From: Moniliophthora roreri
Lineage: Eukaryota; Basidiomycota; Agaricomycetes; Agaricales; Marasmiaceae
Length of the DNA: 64,000 nucleotides
Assembly: GCA_001466705.2 (NCBI GenBank)
Contig: LATX02000199.1
Coordinates: 434,001-498,000 of the forward strand
Direction: 5' to 3'
Below, piece after piece: positions 33,560 through 46,009 of the stretch (its first letter is position 1; each line of letters begins with the position of its first letter). The translations under genes and the position numbers were made by a program. The notes beneath the pieces were generated by a model, which ran no database searches, was not told the origin of the DNA, and was given only the letters and a program-made list of their open reading frames with translations.

Positions 33560-35280
33560 CCCCTTCTCTCTGATGTTCTAAAGCAAATGAAAACAGCTTG
33601 AGGGTCTAACTGTCAAAGTTAATGAGCAAAGGAATGAGACAGGCAGAAGGGCTATGACAGCGACTCGAACCGACTACAAGTCCAGTCCGAGGCAAGTGAA
33701 TCGACTACAAGTCAGATTCAAGCCAGGGTGATGGCTACAAGCCCACACCCTTGCATATTTCATAGCCTTTCTGTTAAAAAGATGTTACCTACAGCCTGGA
33801 ATATATAAGTTAGCAATGTCAGTTTCAATTCCGAAACTGGACTTACCAATGCCCTCATGGTAGCCGCAAACGTGAGTTGGTACTGTTTTCTTGAGTATAG
33901 ACACGAGATTGGGTTGAAGGTGATGTATATAGAGGAAGAGATATGCGAGATTGATTAGGGAGAAGGTGTCTATTTTTTTTTTTTGAAGTCCGCCCAAGTG
34001 CTGGTGGAGTTTGACAGACTTTGAAACTCCTCAACGTGTCATTTTGCATCCCTCATTGTTTGACTCCCTCCTTCCCCACAATCTGGACTCGATATCCTCA
34101 GCCCTGAATCTGAGAACTATCCAATGTCTCGCCCATGGTAAGCAGACTATTGAAACGGGACTGAATTGTTCTGATCAACTTACAGGACTTACAACTTCTA
34201 TCAGCGCTGGACAGAAAGGCTCGGAGGGAGTAGGCACTGAGCAAGACAGGCAAAAGGTACGATTCAGTGATTTCCATGGCATAACACTAACTTAGTACTC
34301 TCTCCTTGGGTAGCGAAGCACAGGCTCAGCAATGCCTCAGGCATGCTGAGCCCAACAATCTCCCGAGCAGGCTTGTAGCCGCTCAACTTAGTTCTGACGA
34401 CTTGTAGTCATTAGAGTGGCCTTGATGATACCACCAACTTGTAGTCATGGTTCATCATTTGGTCCACATAGATGGTGGTATTACGTCAACTATCATGAGA
34501 TTGCAGTACATTGTTTGTTCCTTCTGCCTCGTTTACTAATTAACATTCACAGACTACTGTTTGATGTCACAGCCAGCTTGTAGTTGCCTTGCATTCATAG
34601 GAACTGATTTTCGGTCGCTTTCCTATCGCTCCATGAACATGTTTAGGGTGGGATGGACTTTTTCTATCGCTTTCAATGTACCTACCTATTGGCTACTTAT
34701 CAGTCATATCCTTCACATGTTTCGGTTCCCCTCAGACCACGCTTTCTGTATCATGTTTCATCAATCACTAATGTGTTCTCCGGCAATGTAGAAGCATCCA
34801 TCTTACAACCATGGACCATTACTTAAATGTTTTGTTGTCTTGTTCATTGCATCCTCATGTCTTCCGATTTTGTTTACATCTTCTACCTTCTCAGTCGCGT
34901 ACCTCATTCGCTACAGTCTATTGGATCCTACCATCTTGTTGTACCCCCTCGCTACCCACAAATGAAGCATAAGGATGGGAAAATCTCAAGCTTCTGTGAA
35001 AATGCCAGGCAAACTGAGATAGCCAGCAAATTAGCTAGTGATGGAGATGAAGCCTATCTCAACACGATTCCGTTCATATCACAGCTGTGATGCTCTGACC
35101 TTCTTCTCTCACTGTCGTGATGCAATCCAACTTCGGTTGGAGGGAGGGTGGATGACTCCATGAAAATGCAATGTGTCTTTTGTCCAGAACCCCAAACCAG
35201 ATATAGATCTGTTCTGACAAGACATATAAGCCTCCACTAGCACATCTTTGTGTACTCAACACCCCACCCTTTCTCATTGC
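33560..35280. other. No supported gene; GACTACAAG/CTTGTAGTC repeats
   Basis: GACTACAAG occurs near 33672 and 33700 and its complement CTTGTAGTC near 34400 and 34440, which could mark the two ends of a short inverted-repeat element. A T-run lies at about 33970. No coding gene recognised. Confidence 0.35.
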
Positions 35281-38200
35281 AATGGCAAGGAAGAAAGAAA
35301 AGGGCAAAGACAATCCCAGTATGTGTCTCTTATCTTTATTACATTATTTCACTAATGTGAAGACTAGACACCGCCTTCACTGCAGAAGAGCCCCAAGAGC
35401 AGCCTCCAACCCAGCCTACGCATCAGCCTACACGTAGTAGGACTTCTAAACAAGCTGTTAGTAGTAAGTAACAATGTGCTGTGTGTTTTATGCTGCTAAC
35501 GTTCACTAGAACCTGTCCAAAAGCCGACGCATCAGTCCAGAAGCCATGCACCAGTTCAAGATGAGGATAATCGCCGTATGTATCATTGTCTGAGGTCATT
35601 GACAGTATCTCACATCTTCATTCTAGCCACCCATCGCTCCTCATGTTCTAGAACGCCTAGTCATCCTCCAGTACCACAACTTGTGGCCACACCACATACT
35701 CTTCCACAATCACCCTCTAATAATGATGAAGAACAACATGTGGATCAAGCAGAATCATCCACCAGGGGGCGCCAAATTACACATTCCACAGTATCTTTCA
35801 GTAAGTAGAATTCATCAGTATGAGCGTTTGCAAATTTTGACTCTGTTCTACAGACGATGATAACCCTTTTTTTACACCGTCTACTGGCCCAATGTAGGTT
35901 TCAACACCATGGCTTCCCCCAGCATTGTGCAGGCCAGGAAGTCAGAGTCGGGATCAAGGGAATGTGCGCTTTGCAGGTTCAGCAAACGAGGAATCTTCAG
36001 GCAAGGAATTTAACTGGGAGGACACTGACCTTTCTGATGATGACCCCCAGCAGACTCCGATACAACCTCATGGAGGTAAGAGACTCAGTTTTGATTTCCT
36101 TGAGGAACAAAGTACTGAATGTTGTGCAGGTGCTCCTGCTACGCCTTCGAGACTGAGATTGAGATTGAGATTGAGACTAAGACCAAGATCAAGAGCTCAA
36201 GCTCATCCAACTCAGACTTGTCCTCCACTGACCCCTCAACGTACTGTAACTGTGCAACATGTAATACGTTGTCCAGTAGACTTTACACAAACACCACCAA
36301 GGAGGACCACTGGAACTGGTATGGGTGGTCGGCGTCAGAGGCGTGCAAATAATATCCATTCAGTATATAAAGAGACTGAGACACACTATGTTTGTATGTT
36401 CTGCAAGTGGTGAATATATGTTTTATCTTAGTGATCAAGTAGCTGATAACGAAATAGAATAAAGGAAGAAATGCAGAATCCCAAATTTGAAGTTCAGATC
36501 TATGAATTCTCAAGCAGCAACACAAACTTGTGGAAGCACATGCTAGAGCATCTTCCTGAATGGATTGCCCATTGTGATGCTCATGGATACACCATCGATG
36601 CAAAATGTGTCAATGAGGAAGTGGCACTTTATCGTCAAGAAAACGACATGCTGACTGCTCTTGCTACACTGAAGATAGAGAAATTCTCTGTGGAGGGGCT
36701 TATTGCCAGGTTGGAAGAACTGATTATTGCTGAAGATCTGGTACATAGTTATCACATCATCTCTTTCATCGTACTAATGGTCCCCTCCAGCCTATCGCCT
36801 TCATGGAATCTGAGCATGTTATAAATGTCATTCTGTACTTACAGCGGGACCTCACGAAGGACGATATTCCTGGACAGACAACAATGACAAAAATCATTCT
36901 TGACACATATCGTGCACATATGTACGAACTCACTGTGGAGCTAAAGGTAAGATTCCTTTCTCTGTTTCTACCATTTCAACGATATTTATTATGAGCATAG
37001 ACAGCTCTTGGAAAGATATCATTCACCTGTGATGGGTGGACCGATAACTTATTATATCCCTTCATTGCCATTACTGCGCATTGGATTCAAGAAGTAACAG
37101 TCATACAGAAGAGTGGGAAGGGAGTTGTTTCACAGACTGTGCTTAAGCTTCATGCCAATGTCATTGCTTTCCATGAGCTTCCTGTATCACACACAGGGGT
37201 GCATCTTGGAGAAGCATTCCTCTACTTACTAGGCCGTTTAGGATTAACAAAGAAGGTATGCCTGCCAAAGCTTTTATTGTTGATACTTCACTGATAATCC
37301 TTTCCTAGATTGGCTGGGTGACCTGCGACAATGCAACAAATAACGATGGGATGTTCCATAGGCTGCACAAGCGACTGCAGATGACAAATATTGACTTTCA
37401 TTGGTATCACAATCACATTCGGTAAGGATATTCCAACGTACTCTATTTCCTAGTAATACTAATATTATCTTTCTTCTAGGTGCTTTGCACACATTATCCA
37501 TTTAGCCATAACTGCAATACTTGACAAGATGGACGCTATAGACTTAGCTGAAATCTTTGCAAACCGGGAAGGTGTCTCACTCCCAGGAGGTCGGTCTGGT
37601 GTAGTAAGTCGAACATGAGGTATGGTTCGCGAAGTAAGTGCTCACCCATTCTTTTGTGTCTCTATTTATCTGATATCATTTTACAGTGTTGGGCCTCCAG
37701 TCAAAGGCAGATCGCATTTGAAACACTTGTTCGACAGGCTCGCAACAGGCAAGAATTGCTTCTCGTTCAAGATATCACGAATTGCTGGTCTTCATCACAC
37801 AACATGCTCAAGAGAGCCATTATACTTCATCCTGTGAGCACTGATTCTTGTTCTCTTTGTGTTTGCAGCATGCACTAATTATTCCTGTAACAGCAACTGG
37901 AAGAATTCAAGCTTGATCAAAACCATGGCCAAGACATAGCACCACACATTCTCAACAAGTATGAGTGGATGGCAGTTGAAGTTTGTGAACACATACTTGG
38001 GGTACATCACTGCTACTCCTGTTTTGATTGAAGACTGACATTCCACAGGTACCACATGCATTTCAGCATGTTCTGTCAATAGAAGAGACACCATGCCTAG
38101 CATTCACAATCCCGGCTTTCCATGCAGTCATCGACAACTGGCAGGTACTTCAAGACAATGATCCAGACTTCTATGCCATTATCAAGCAAGGCATTAAGAA

Positions 38201-38460
38201 ACTAGATGATTACCTGGAGCATATTAGAGATGTGCCGGCCTACTTTCTCTCTATGTGTATGTTTTCTCTCATCTCCTGTAGTATTGTTTCTTATTCTCAG
38301 TTTAGCTGCTTGCATCTTCATAGGGGACAGACTTGTAGATGCAGAGTTTACATATGTTCAGCATGGTGGCAAAGATGCCTATAAGGCCAGTTATATCTTT
38401 TTCAATAACATCATATCTGAGACTTATCTCAATATAGACCTTTCAACAGGATTTTGACCA
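35281..38460 (+). pseudogene. hAT-superfamily transposase relic
   Basis: Multi-exon frames from MARKKEKGKDNPS (35281). A Cys pair (HYVCMFCKW) resembles a BED-type zinc finger, then PKFEVQIYEFSSSNTNLWKH, MLTALATLKIEKFS, a catalytic-core start LLGKISFTCDGWTD, IAITAHWIQE, GWVTCDNATNNDGM, CFAHIIHLAITAILDK, HDIAPHILNKYEWMAVE-like residues and AFTIPAFHAVIDNWQVL. TCDGWTD, the DNATNN core and the CFAHxxHLA motif are hAT hallmarks. In-frame TGA codons near 37616 and 37717 and the lack of a recognisable C-terminal dimerisation block indicate a dead, 3'-truncated copy. It might relate to the TAGGG-type repeat at 30994, but no matching right terminus was found. Confidence 0.65.
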
Positions 38461-38526
38461 GTTTACTGATATCAGGTATGATAATCATTTCATATTACTG
38501 CTAATTCTGATATGGATTATCCTCAG

Positions 38527-38607
38527 AAGTCCATATGTTGCCCAGCTCTTTGGTTACAATGACAATCAAAGTGGTTCACTAGCACTCATTTTCTATAATG
38601 GTGTGTG
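38527..38607 (+). pseudogene. Short coding scrap, kinase-associated type
   Basis: SPYVAQLFGYNDNQSGSLAL followed by IFYN resembles the QLFGxxxxxxxxALIFYD strand found in mushroom proteins around protein-kinase N-lobes. Flanking sequence supports nothing more. Low confidence. Confidence 0.25.
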
Positions 38608-38734
38608 CATCAGTTGTGTTTGTAGTGTAATACTAACTTAGTCTCCTTGAACATGCATCTGGTGTCAGTAGACCTTGAAAAGTGAAAACAAAACTCATTC
38701 ATACCATTCTGAATTACTGCACTTCAGTCATCCT

Positions 38735-41700
38735 TTGGCTATAGAGGTCCCAGAACACAGTAGAAGGGTGCCATGAAGGGGTATGCATTTTGTTGTGAAA
38801 AGCTACTTTCAGTACCTGATCTACAAGCTTCACATAGGAATGCATAATGACTTAGTTCATTCTTTCTTAACTGTAAATTGCTCTACAAAGTCATTCTTGC
38901 CACTACCTAGCCATGTAACATCTCTGATAACTCCAACTCCACACTTCAACTTCTTCTAACCAGCCTATTTTCCTTGTCTATCTTATTACCCATTGCCTGA
39001 CTTATTCTCCACATGGATTCTGCTCTCCACTACTTCCATTCTGCAAGGCTCATTATACTTCTATTGAGGAACCTGATTCATTCACAGCCATGTACTATAT
39101 GGATGCTGTTTCATCTCTATTAGTAGACTCTTCTGAACTTCACATATACAATTCAATATATTCTGTTCAGAACTTCAGTCTTGTGATTGTTTCTGCATAA
39201 AGAAACAAACTTCTTCTATGAAGCCCTCAAAGCTCACAGAACTTCTAGGTATGCTCAAAGCCTTGCTTATTGTCAAACTCCGTAGCTAGAGCTTTGGCTT
39301 GTTTTCTCTATTATCTACTATCCCTGCTATTAACCAGAACACCCCAACTACCCTCTAGACAGGTCCTCACAGACCATAGTTGTGCATTGATCTCTGCTAA
39401 ACTCATTTCACACCTACTCTAAAAAGGCATCTACTAAACTCTTCACTAAAATGAATAATTGTGTGGGTTAGAAGTGCTTGAATATCTATTATCAAGACTT
39501 GTTACAAAATGATGCCAAGTGTTTACTGCTGGACTTGAAGGGTAAACTCTCTATTCCTACTTCTTAAATAGCATGTATTTACAATTATAGGAAATACCAA
39601 TCAATTATGACTCTCAGAATCATTCAAACATGTTCTGCATTAGTGTCTGCCTCCAACAATTCCTTAAATAATGGCCATGAACTTCAGCAGAGGATTTAGA
39701 AGTTTCCACATACTATATTTTGCTGTTCATAATGCTTCATTTTCATTAAAACCTCCATGTGTGGCTAGTAACTGTATCAGATCACCACTGCTGAGTGTTG
39801 AGTAATAGTGAAAATCACCTCAGAGGAATCCATAGTGTGTGCATCTGCAGCAGGCATTGACCTGACTTCACTCACTGACCCAGGCAATGCAAAGCTAAGG
39901 TTCAATGTCTCAACAGTGACAGGCAGCTTGGCATTGATGTGTGATTCTTGTGAATTTAGTCTAGTAGAAAGCACTTAGTCAAAGCATAGGGAGAAATGTC
40001 TGAGGGTACAAATGTGGACAGAAGTGAGTTAGAGTACACTGTAAAAATAAATCATGTCAGTAGGGTAAAGGCAGCAATCAAAAATGCAACACACAATTTC
40101 CTTCAACTATAAAAATTGCAAAGTATACTAGGTTTTTGGGTCCTGGTGGAGCCATCTGAATAATGTAGATATATCAGAAATCTTGCAATTTGAAGGCTGG
40201 AGGACATACAAGAATGATATTAGTAATAGCAACTAGACTATTCAAAACTTTAGCAAGAAGTTATCAGAATGAGGTAATGCACACCTGGTCAATGCCCCAT
40301 TATTGATAGCATGAATGATTAGCTTGTTGATGATTGTGTCTGTACTAATAAGTGTAAAAAAGGTCAAAATTGTGCATATAAAGACACAGAGACAGCCTTG
40401 CATACCTCTTGATACCTGAACGGCTTGTATGCAGATAATATGGTGTTGAAAATGCACAGAGCACATCCAAGACAGCAGAACATGATAGCAAGATGATACA
40501 CATGGTCTATACCTGGAGTCTGACTACTTAGACAATGAGAAATAAATGAAGCTACACACCATCACAGATGGCCCATTTGCATGGTAATTGCATACTTGAA
40601 AACTGTAGTTTCATTTGAATCAGATTTCAGGCCATTCTGCATGCTGAGTGTGCTTACTCTTGTTTCATGATTACTTATTGGTGGAGGTAGGTCATTGACA
40701 TGAAATGTAAAAAAAAGAAACAAAAAAAGACTACACACTAATAGACAGTGCTTTTGATGCCATCTTTCACTCAGTTATTGGAGAATGCATAAAAAGGACA
40801 CATACCAGCTTGAAATGCTTTGAGGAGACACTGGGAAATATCACTCAGACAGAATCATGCTTTGTGAATGAAATTTGTACCTACAACTATGGCAGGTGTC
40901 CACTAATTCTTTTTACCACTGACTGTTAACATGTAAATTCTGCTGGCACTTGAAGCCAGTACAGATCCTTATGCTGATAAATTCTTCTAGCATAGAATAA
41001 GTGTACAATAGTACTTATTCCAGTCTATAATTTATTTAAATGAGCTTCCAGACAGCATTATTGAGAAAGAGCCTCACTGTTAGGGGTATGATGGCCTTTG
41101 GTCCTCAAGTTTGAGCTGGAACTAGCAATCAAGAAGGATAGAACTCACATCTAGACTCCTAGCAAAATATCAGCACACAACTCACATGTAAATGAGAAAC
41201 ATAGTATGTATAACTCACCAAATATCAATCATCAAAGCAAGGAGGTTGCCAAAGTTCAGAATCAGGTAATAGTATACTGCATGGATAGCAAGAATTGCAT
41301 GAATTGTTTCTAGCACTCTGAAGATGGGAATATTAGCGCAGGGACAACTAAATAAGATGCTAATCACAAACAGGAGTGCCAGAACCTAGGAAACAGTACT
41401 GTCAGCTATGATTGTAGTCGAGACAATATGAGATACTCACAATGCCTCGGACTAGGAATTGATCATGATAGTTTTGAAAGTAGTACCACGTTTGAAGACA
41501 TGCAACACCGTACAAGCTACACAGATGAAGAACGCTTGTGAATGACCCACGTGTGATGGAAGGGACCAGGGTACACACCATGACGAGATGACAGTTGCTA
41601 CGAGCAAAGCTCCCAATATATCTCCCAGGTCAATTGGAATGAAGGATGAGAGGGTTGCAGCCATTGTCCAAGCGATCAAGGTGGTTTGGAACAGAGAAAT

Positions 41701-42140
41701 TTGCTTGGGGTGAAAGGAAAGATCCTGGATTCATACCAATGATGAACTTGGAGCCTTCCGTGATTGTCCGCCTGAGTCAGCAGCAATTTATCTGATTCAC
41801 CACTGCATGCGAAGTATTCTCATGACTGTCACATAGCTCATGGAGCATCTTTTTAGGCTTGATGGAAGAAGCCGCACGATGCTACAAAAGGTCATTGCAT
41901 CATGATAATTCGCTTACAAATTGTTTGAGCGTCTATACTACTTTTCGTGCAGTATATAATCTACAACTCGGCAAATCTAGACCTCTTCCTCAACCTCGGT
42001 CCGATCCGTCTAAAAACAAAGCTGTGTATCGACAATCAGTAAGTCAATACACCCTTCCTCATACAAGAACCGTAGAAACTCACGGTAAAGGTGCCATAAC
42101 AGTCATAATCCCGGCTAGCAGTGCCGTAGCACCGACCGTC
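38735..42140. repeat. Segmental duplication, CpG-decayed copy (partner 18400-21440)
   Basis: Aligned positions show CpG to TpG/CpA replacement: CACGTGTGG versus CATGTGTGG, CACCGCTGC versus CACCACTGC, GCGACAGG versus GTGACAGG, CGCGAATT versus GTGAATT. Decay fades out around 41.4 kb and the MFS gene beyond is CpG-normal. Confidence 0.75.
39777..41664 (-). pseudogene. DUF6534-type membrane protein, copy 2 (CpG-decayed)
   Basis: Paralogue of the 18849 gene. Conserved pieces MAATLSSFIPIDLGDILGAL, LYGVACLQTWYYFQNYHDQF, VLALLVLETIHAILAIHAVY, YYLILNFGNL, STDTIINKLIIHAINNGALT and a tail SFALPGSVSEVRSMPAADA ending EVIFTITQHSAVVI. The GT-AG sites of several introns survive (donor GTTTGT near 41360). 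Several exons between are no longer open, so I treat it as a pseudogene, probably decayed through CpG methylation and deamination. It lies about 300 bp from the 3' end of the intact MFS gene, the same order as in the other copy. Confidence 0.6.
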
Positions 42141-43983
42141 CCCATCGCATCATACATCTGCCTTGCAAACAATGGAAAAACAGCTGCAAATGTCGAACGC
42201 ATCGCGGTATTCGATGCCATAGCGCTAGCTGCTATCGGTCGGTACGCCGCAACTAGGTAGGTTAAAACTGATGTGAAGGCAAGGGAGGAGCCAGCACCAA
42301 AGGGTACTGAGGCGAGAATGGGGACTATCCAGTGTACGTGCGAATATGTGGTGAACGCGAGAATGTATAACCCGATGGGTACGAGGATACCGCCGAGTTC
42401 GCCTTTGACAAGGTGTGCTTCAGGTGGAGCGAGGCCGTCTGGAGATTTGGATGCTTCTTTGGCGATGAATCTAGGTGCGTGGGTTTAGTATCGAAAGCGA
42501 AAAGCTGAAAAGGCTTACTTGTTCCACCATATCTGAGTAGGCATCGCGCCGACCATACCTATCCCGATCCCAAGGAACGACAGCCCAGTTTCTTGCATAT
42601 TAAACCCATGATTCTCTTGAAAGATGATTGGGAAAGCTTGGAAGGCGAGGTACAAAATGCCGAGGATAACAGAGGCCCTGCAACAAAGGAGCTCGATCTC
42701 GCAAGCGCTATGGTGGATGGAGGGCTTACCAAATATTGAGTAGCAATGCCATACGTTCGTAGAAGACTACTTGGAACGGCCTGTAACAGCTGACAAGGAT
42801 TGCATGTGTGAGGTTGTCTCGCTGTCGATCCAGAGGCGCCCAGTACTTGTCGTTCCCCTCCTGCTTTCGGAGTCTTTGACGCGTCAGCCAGATGAGTCTG
42901 ATCCGCTGGGAACAACTCACTTTGCTGCTTTCCACTTTCGCAAAACTGGTACATAAGTTTCCGGAACGAACTGAAGGTATACATCAAGTTCATTTCAACC
43001 AATCGTACGTGAAGAGCACGTACCAGGAGTAGAGCGACTGTTTGAACAAATGTCCATATCAAACAGACTCGAAAGGTCCACCTCCAGGATACATTCTAAT
43101 AGTGCGAGAGGTTAGGACGACGCCGCTCGCCAGTAAACGTGTACCAACTTGGTTAATGAACCTGCAGAAAGGTTAGAAACAGTAGCTGGAGACGAAACCA
43201 TTGACTTACCCACTGATCAACGGACCAACCACAGGGCCAACAAACGGTGTAAGCGTGTAGAAAGCCATCGGGCTGACAAAGGTATACGTAAGCGTGAAGA
43301 ATTCAATGCTTGGGCTACCAAACGTACGTTCCGACTTCGTTATTCGCAAAAAGGTCACTGACACTTCCGCCTGAGACGCTGAGAAAAGTTGAACCGCAAA
43401 AGCCAGTGATGAATCGAAAGACCAAGAACACCGCTGGCCAGAGAAGAATGTCAGCTAGAATGCCTTGGAACAAGCAACCTGACACTCACTTATGTTTGGA
43501 GCGAATGCGACAGCAAAAGAAAAGGCAAACAACAGGACGAATGACACCTGATATATGATGTTCCTTCCATACACTTCTGATAATGGTCCAACGAGCAGCG
43601 GCCCAAATCCAAGTCCTTCCACGAAAATACTGATTGAAAGAATCGCAACGATTTTTGTAACATGAAACTCTTCAGCCAGCCCATCTTCTGCGAACGCAGC
43701 CTATGCCCAATAACTCTCGAATTAGTCGATGGCTCGACGTTGAGAACATGTCACGCACCACTGACGAAGCACACGTCACACATAACGACGATGAGCTGAT
43801 TATCACTACTATAACCCACTTGTTGAAGAGGCTCCTCCGCTGAGGATGCTCATGTTCCTCGAGGTCGACTTGGTATTCATCTTGACCACTAGCTTCGGTT
43901 TCCTTTACTGCCTGTCTTTTTTCGGCGTCCTTAGAGGGTATTGATGAGTTTTCTCTGATGGTGGCTAAGGAATTGTCGGACAT
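41961..43983 (-). CDS. MFS transporter, drug:H+ antiporter type (DHA1-like)
   Basis: Spliced minus-strand gene from MSDNSLATIRENSSIPSKDA (43983) to RKRSRFAEL (stop 41961). Exon 1 is 43759-43983, with an intron at 43701-43758. After a charged cytosolic N terminus come WVIVVIISSSSLCVTCASS (TM1), GPLSEVYGRNIIYQ (motif A), VFRFITGFCGSTFLSVSGG, PFVGPVVGPLISG (motif C, antiporter signature), SWRWTFRVCLIWTFVQTVAL, an APPEAHL-containing central region, PIGLYILAFTTYSHVHW, and YLVAAYRPIAASAMASNTA, then YDAMGTVGATALLAGIMTV. About 12 membrane segments are expected. It probably exports small toxic compounds across the plasma membrane using the proton gradient; the substrate is unknown. All introns are short GT-AG. 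Confidence 0.85.
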
Positions 43984-44120
43984 GAGGCATATGGAATGAC
44001 ATGATGGTGCTTGATGAAAGAAAGGATGACGTTGATGGATTGTCGGGTTTTCGGATATCAGATGACCGAACGGAAGTTGGTATTGCTGCCATGATAGTAA
44101 TTTTGAGCCACACCTTCTAT

Positions 44121-44200
44121 GACTTCCTGGCAGAGTGGTAACGCGTCTGTTTTTGATTACCAAACATACAAGAGCTTGCAGTTTCGAGTACCACGTAGGT
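44121..44200 (+). other. tRNA-like sequence (A-box and B-box words)
   Basis: TGGCAGAGTGGTAACGCG (44128) resembles a tRNA D-arm/A box, and GTTTCGAGTACC (44181) a T-loop/B box about 50 bases later. Acceptor and T-stem pairing are poor, so this is not a good tRNA. A related arrangement (CAACGCGCTG, then GCGTTTCGAGTACC) lies at 44528-44588. Confidence 0.2.
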
Positions 44201-44887
44201 TCCGAGAGAAAGACCCGCCGCGTTCTTTGCATCATTTTGGTAACGATATGCTCAATGCTCTGTGAAACGTTTCTGAGAAATCTGCCCAAATGACATTACC
44301 GAAATGAAGCTGTTTACTCAGGGCGCCCACGAGTGGGAGAATGAAGCGCGTACCCACAGCATCTCTACCCGTGGATCGCGGCGCGGCCCCTGTACGGGCC
44401 GAGAAAGCTTACAGGTTTAAGTGTCAAGCGACGGATGATATCTCCAGAGAGATCAATGAAATGCGGAGACTGAGATCTGCATTCGCATGTGGCGACGCAA
44501 AAGCCTGGATGGACATGCTCTGGGAGACAGCAACGCGCTGATATACCAGTACCCGCAAGACCATCCAAGTCATTGCGTTTCGAGTACCAAGGGCCGACGT
44601 ACGGACACGTCTGAAACATCGGGATGTATCTATCATTCTTCAATGTAGTCAGCCTGGGGCGAGACTCATGAAGTAGTATTCAGACAATTCTGGCTACATG
44701 AAACATCTATAAGGGAAGAATTCCAGGGGAATACAGCACATACCGGTAACTTCATATATATCCTTCCTATCCAACTTCCACTCCATCTAGATTCTTGTGT
44801 ACAGTCTTTCAGAGAGCAAGCCAATTAAGGATATCAGATCGTTGCGGCGTCATCGGCCACCGACAAGTTTGAGGACAGAAGTAGTGG

Positions 44888-45226
44888 TCAGCGTACGTGG
44901 GAAAGGTACGCTTCCATGCTAAATTTAGCCACATCCAGATTTCTCGAGACTTGTTTACTCCCTTTCCCTGACCCGACTGAAACTCTGTAAATGGGGCCAG
45001 ATTGCAAAGGCCCGGTTCGAACATTGCCACCATCAACGTCAACCAGGGTACTACTGTGATTGATTATGCTTACCGAAGCTACCGGGGGTTCCCCAGTTAC
45101 GAACCCAGTTGCAGGTGCCATTAGTATTTCAAAAGCATGACCCATTTCCTGGGCTAACGACGGTTGAGAGCAAAGCATAAAGCTAAAGGGCCCCGACCTG
45201 ACCGAAAGAGGAAACGAACCAAACAT
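44888..45226 (-). CDS. Hypothetical small protein, low support
   Basis: 112-codon frame on the minus strand beginning MFGSFPLSVRSGPFSFMLCS and containing HAFEILMAPATGFVTGEPPV and SIINHSSTLVDVDGGNV. No family recognised and no homologue elsewhere in the window. Could be a chance frame. Confidence 0.2.
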   Translation of the reverse strand: MFGSFPLSVRSGPFSFMLCSQPSLAQEMGHAFEILMAPATGFVTGEPPVASVSIINHSSTLVDVDGGNVRTGPLQSGPIYRVSVGSGKGSKQVSRNLDVAKFSMEAYLSHVR

Positions 45227-45936
45227 GATCTATGACTACAACTTTCCCACCCAAGAAAAAAAACTTCTATATAGGGAAAAATGGGCGATATCCTCGTAAC
45301 CTCGGACTCATACAACTCATCTACCGAACATCAAGAGCTCGGGCGTCCATGACATAACTCCATCTTCTATCACCGAATCCCTCCGTGGACCATCGCATCA
45401 ATGAGTCACGGTGTTGATCAATCCCGCCGCTCTTTACTCGGGCCTCGGAGTCGGCTACCATGACCATTGACCACCGCCTTTGAAACACCTCGCAAACTTT
45501 CAATCCCCTCGCTCAGATCCAAGCAGCGCCCAAGACATTTCGTATCTCTGGAGACCAAGCAAACTGGGTGAAGCGAATACCACTGTATGTCGATGCGTCA
45601 TCTCCTTGCTCGCAGAAGCATCCCAAAAGCACCCGGTCGCAGATGCACATCAATGCTGTTCCCGTTGTCTTCCTGTTTAATAGTTACCGACTAGCGCACG
45701 AGCATCCGCTCTAGCCTGATTCATGGCTGTCCAAAAGTGACTTTATTCGCATCTATGCATCATCATACCCCCGCACCTCCAAGTCACACACAAATGCTGT
45801 TTCAATGCTATTTCCGTCCTTCCCGTCTCCCTGTCTCCCTGTCACATATTGTTTCAGCTTCCGCTCTAGTATTGTTCAGGCCTGATGGTTGTCAGAAATA
45901 GCCTTTGCGCTCGCTAACGCAAACCAAGCTGTGGGG

Positions 45937-45944
45937 TATAAATA
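45937..45944 (+). promoter_or_regulatory. TATA box of the GMC oxidoreductase gene
   Basis: TATAAATA lies 66 bases upstream of the ATG at 46010, in an otherwise non-coding stretch. Confidence 0.6.
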
Positions 45945-46009
45945 CCCAGTCGTCCAGTCAAGACTCACAAAACACACCCCCAGTTCTTCATCTGCTTTGA
46001 GCTGGCGAC

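Noticed and set aside
44116..44200. Functional tRNA gene
   Set aside because: The A and B boxes look right, but the acceptor and T stems do not pair well enough.
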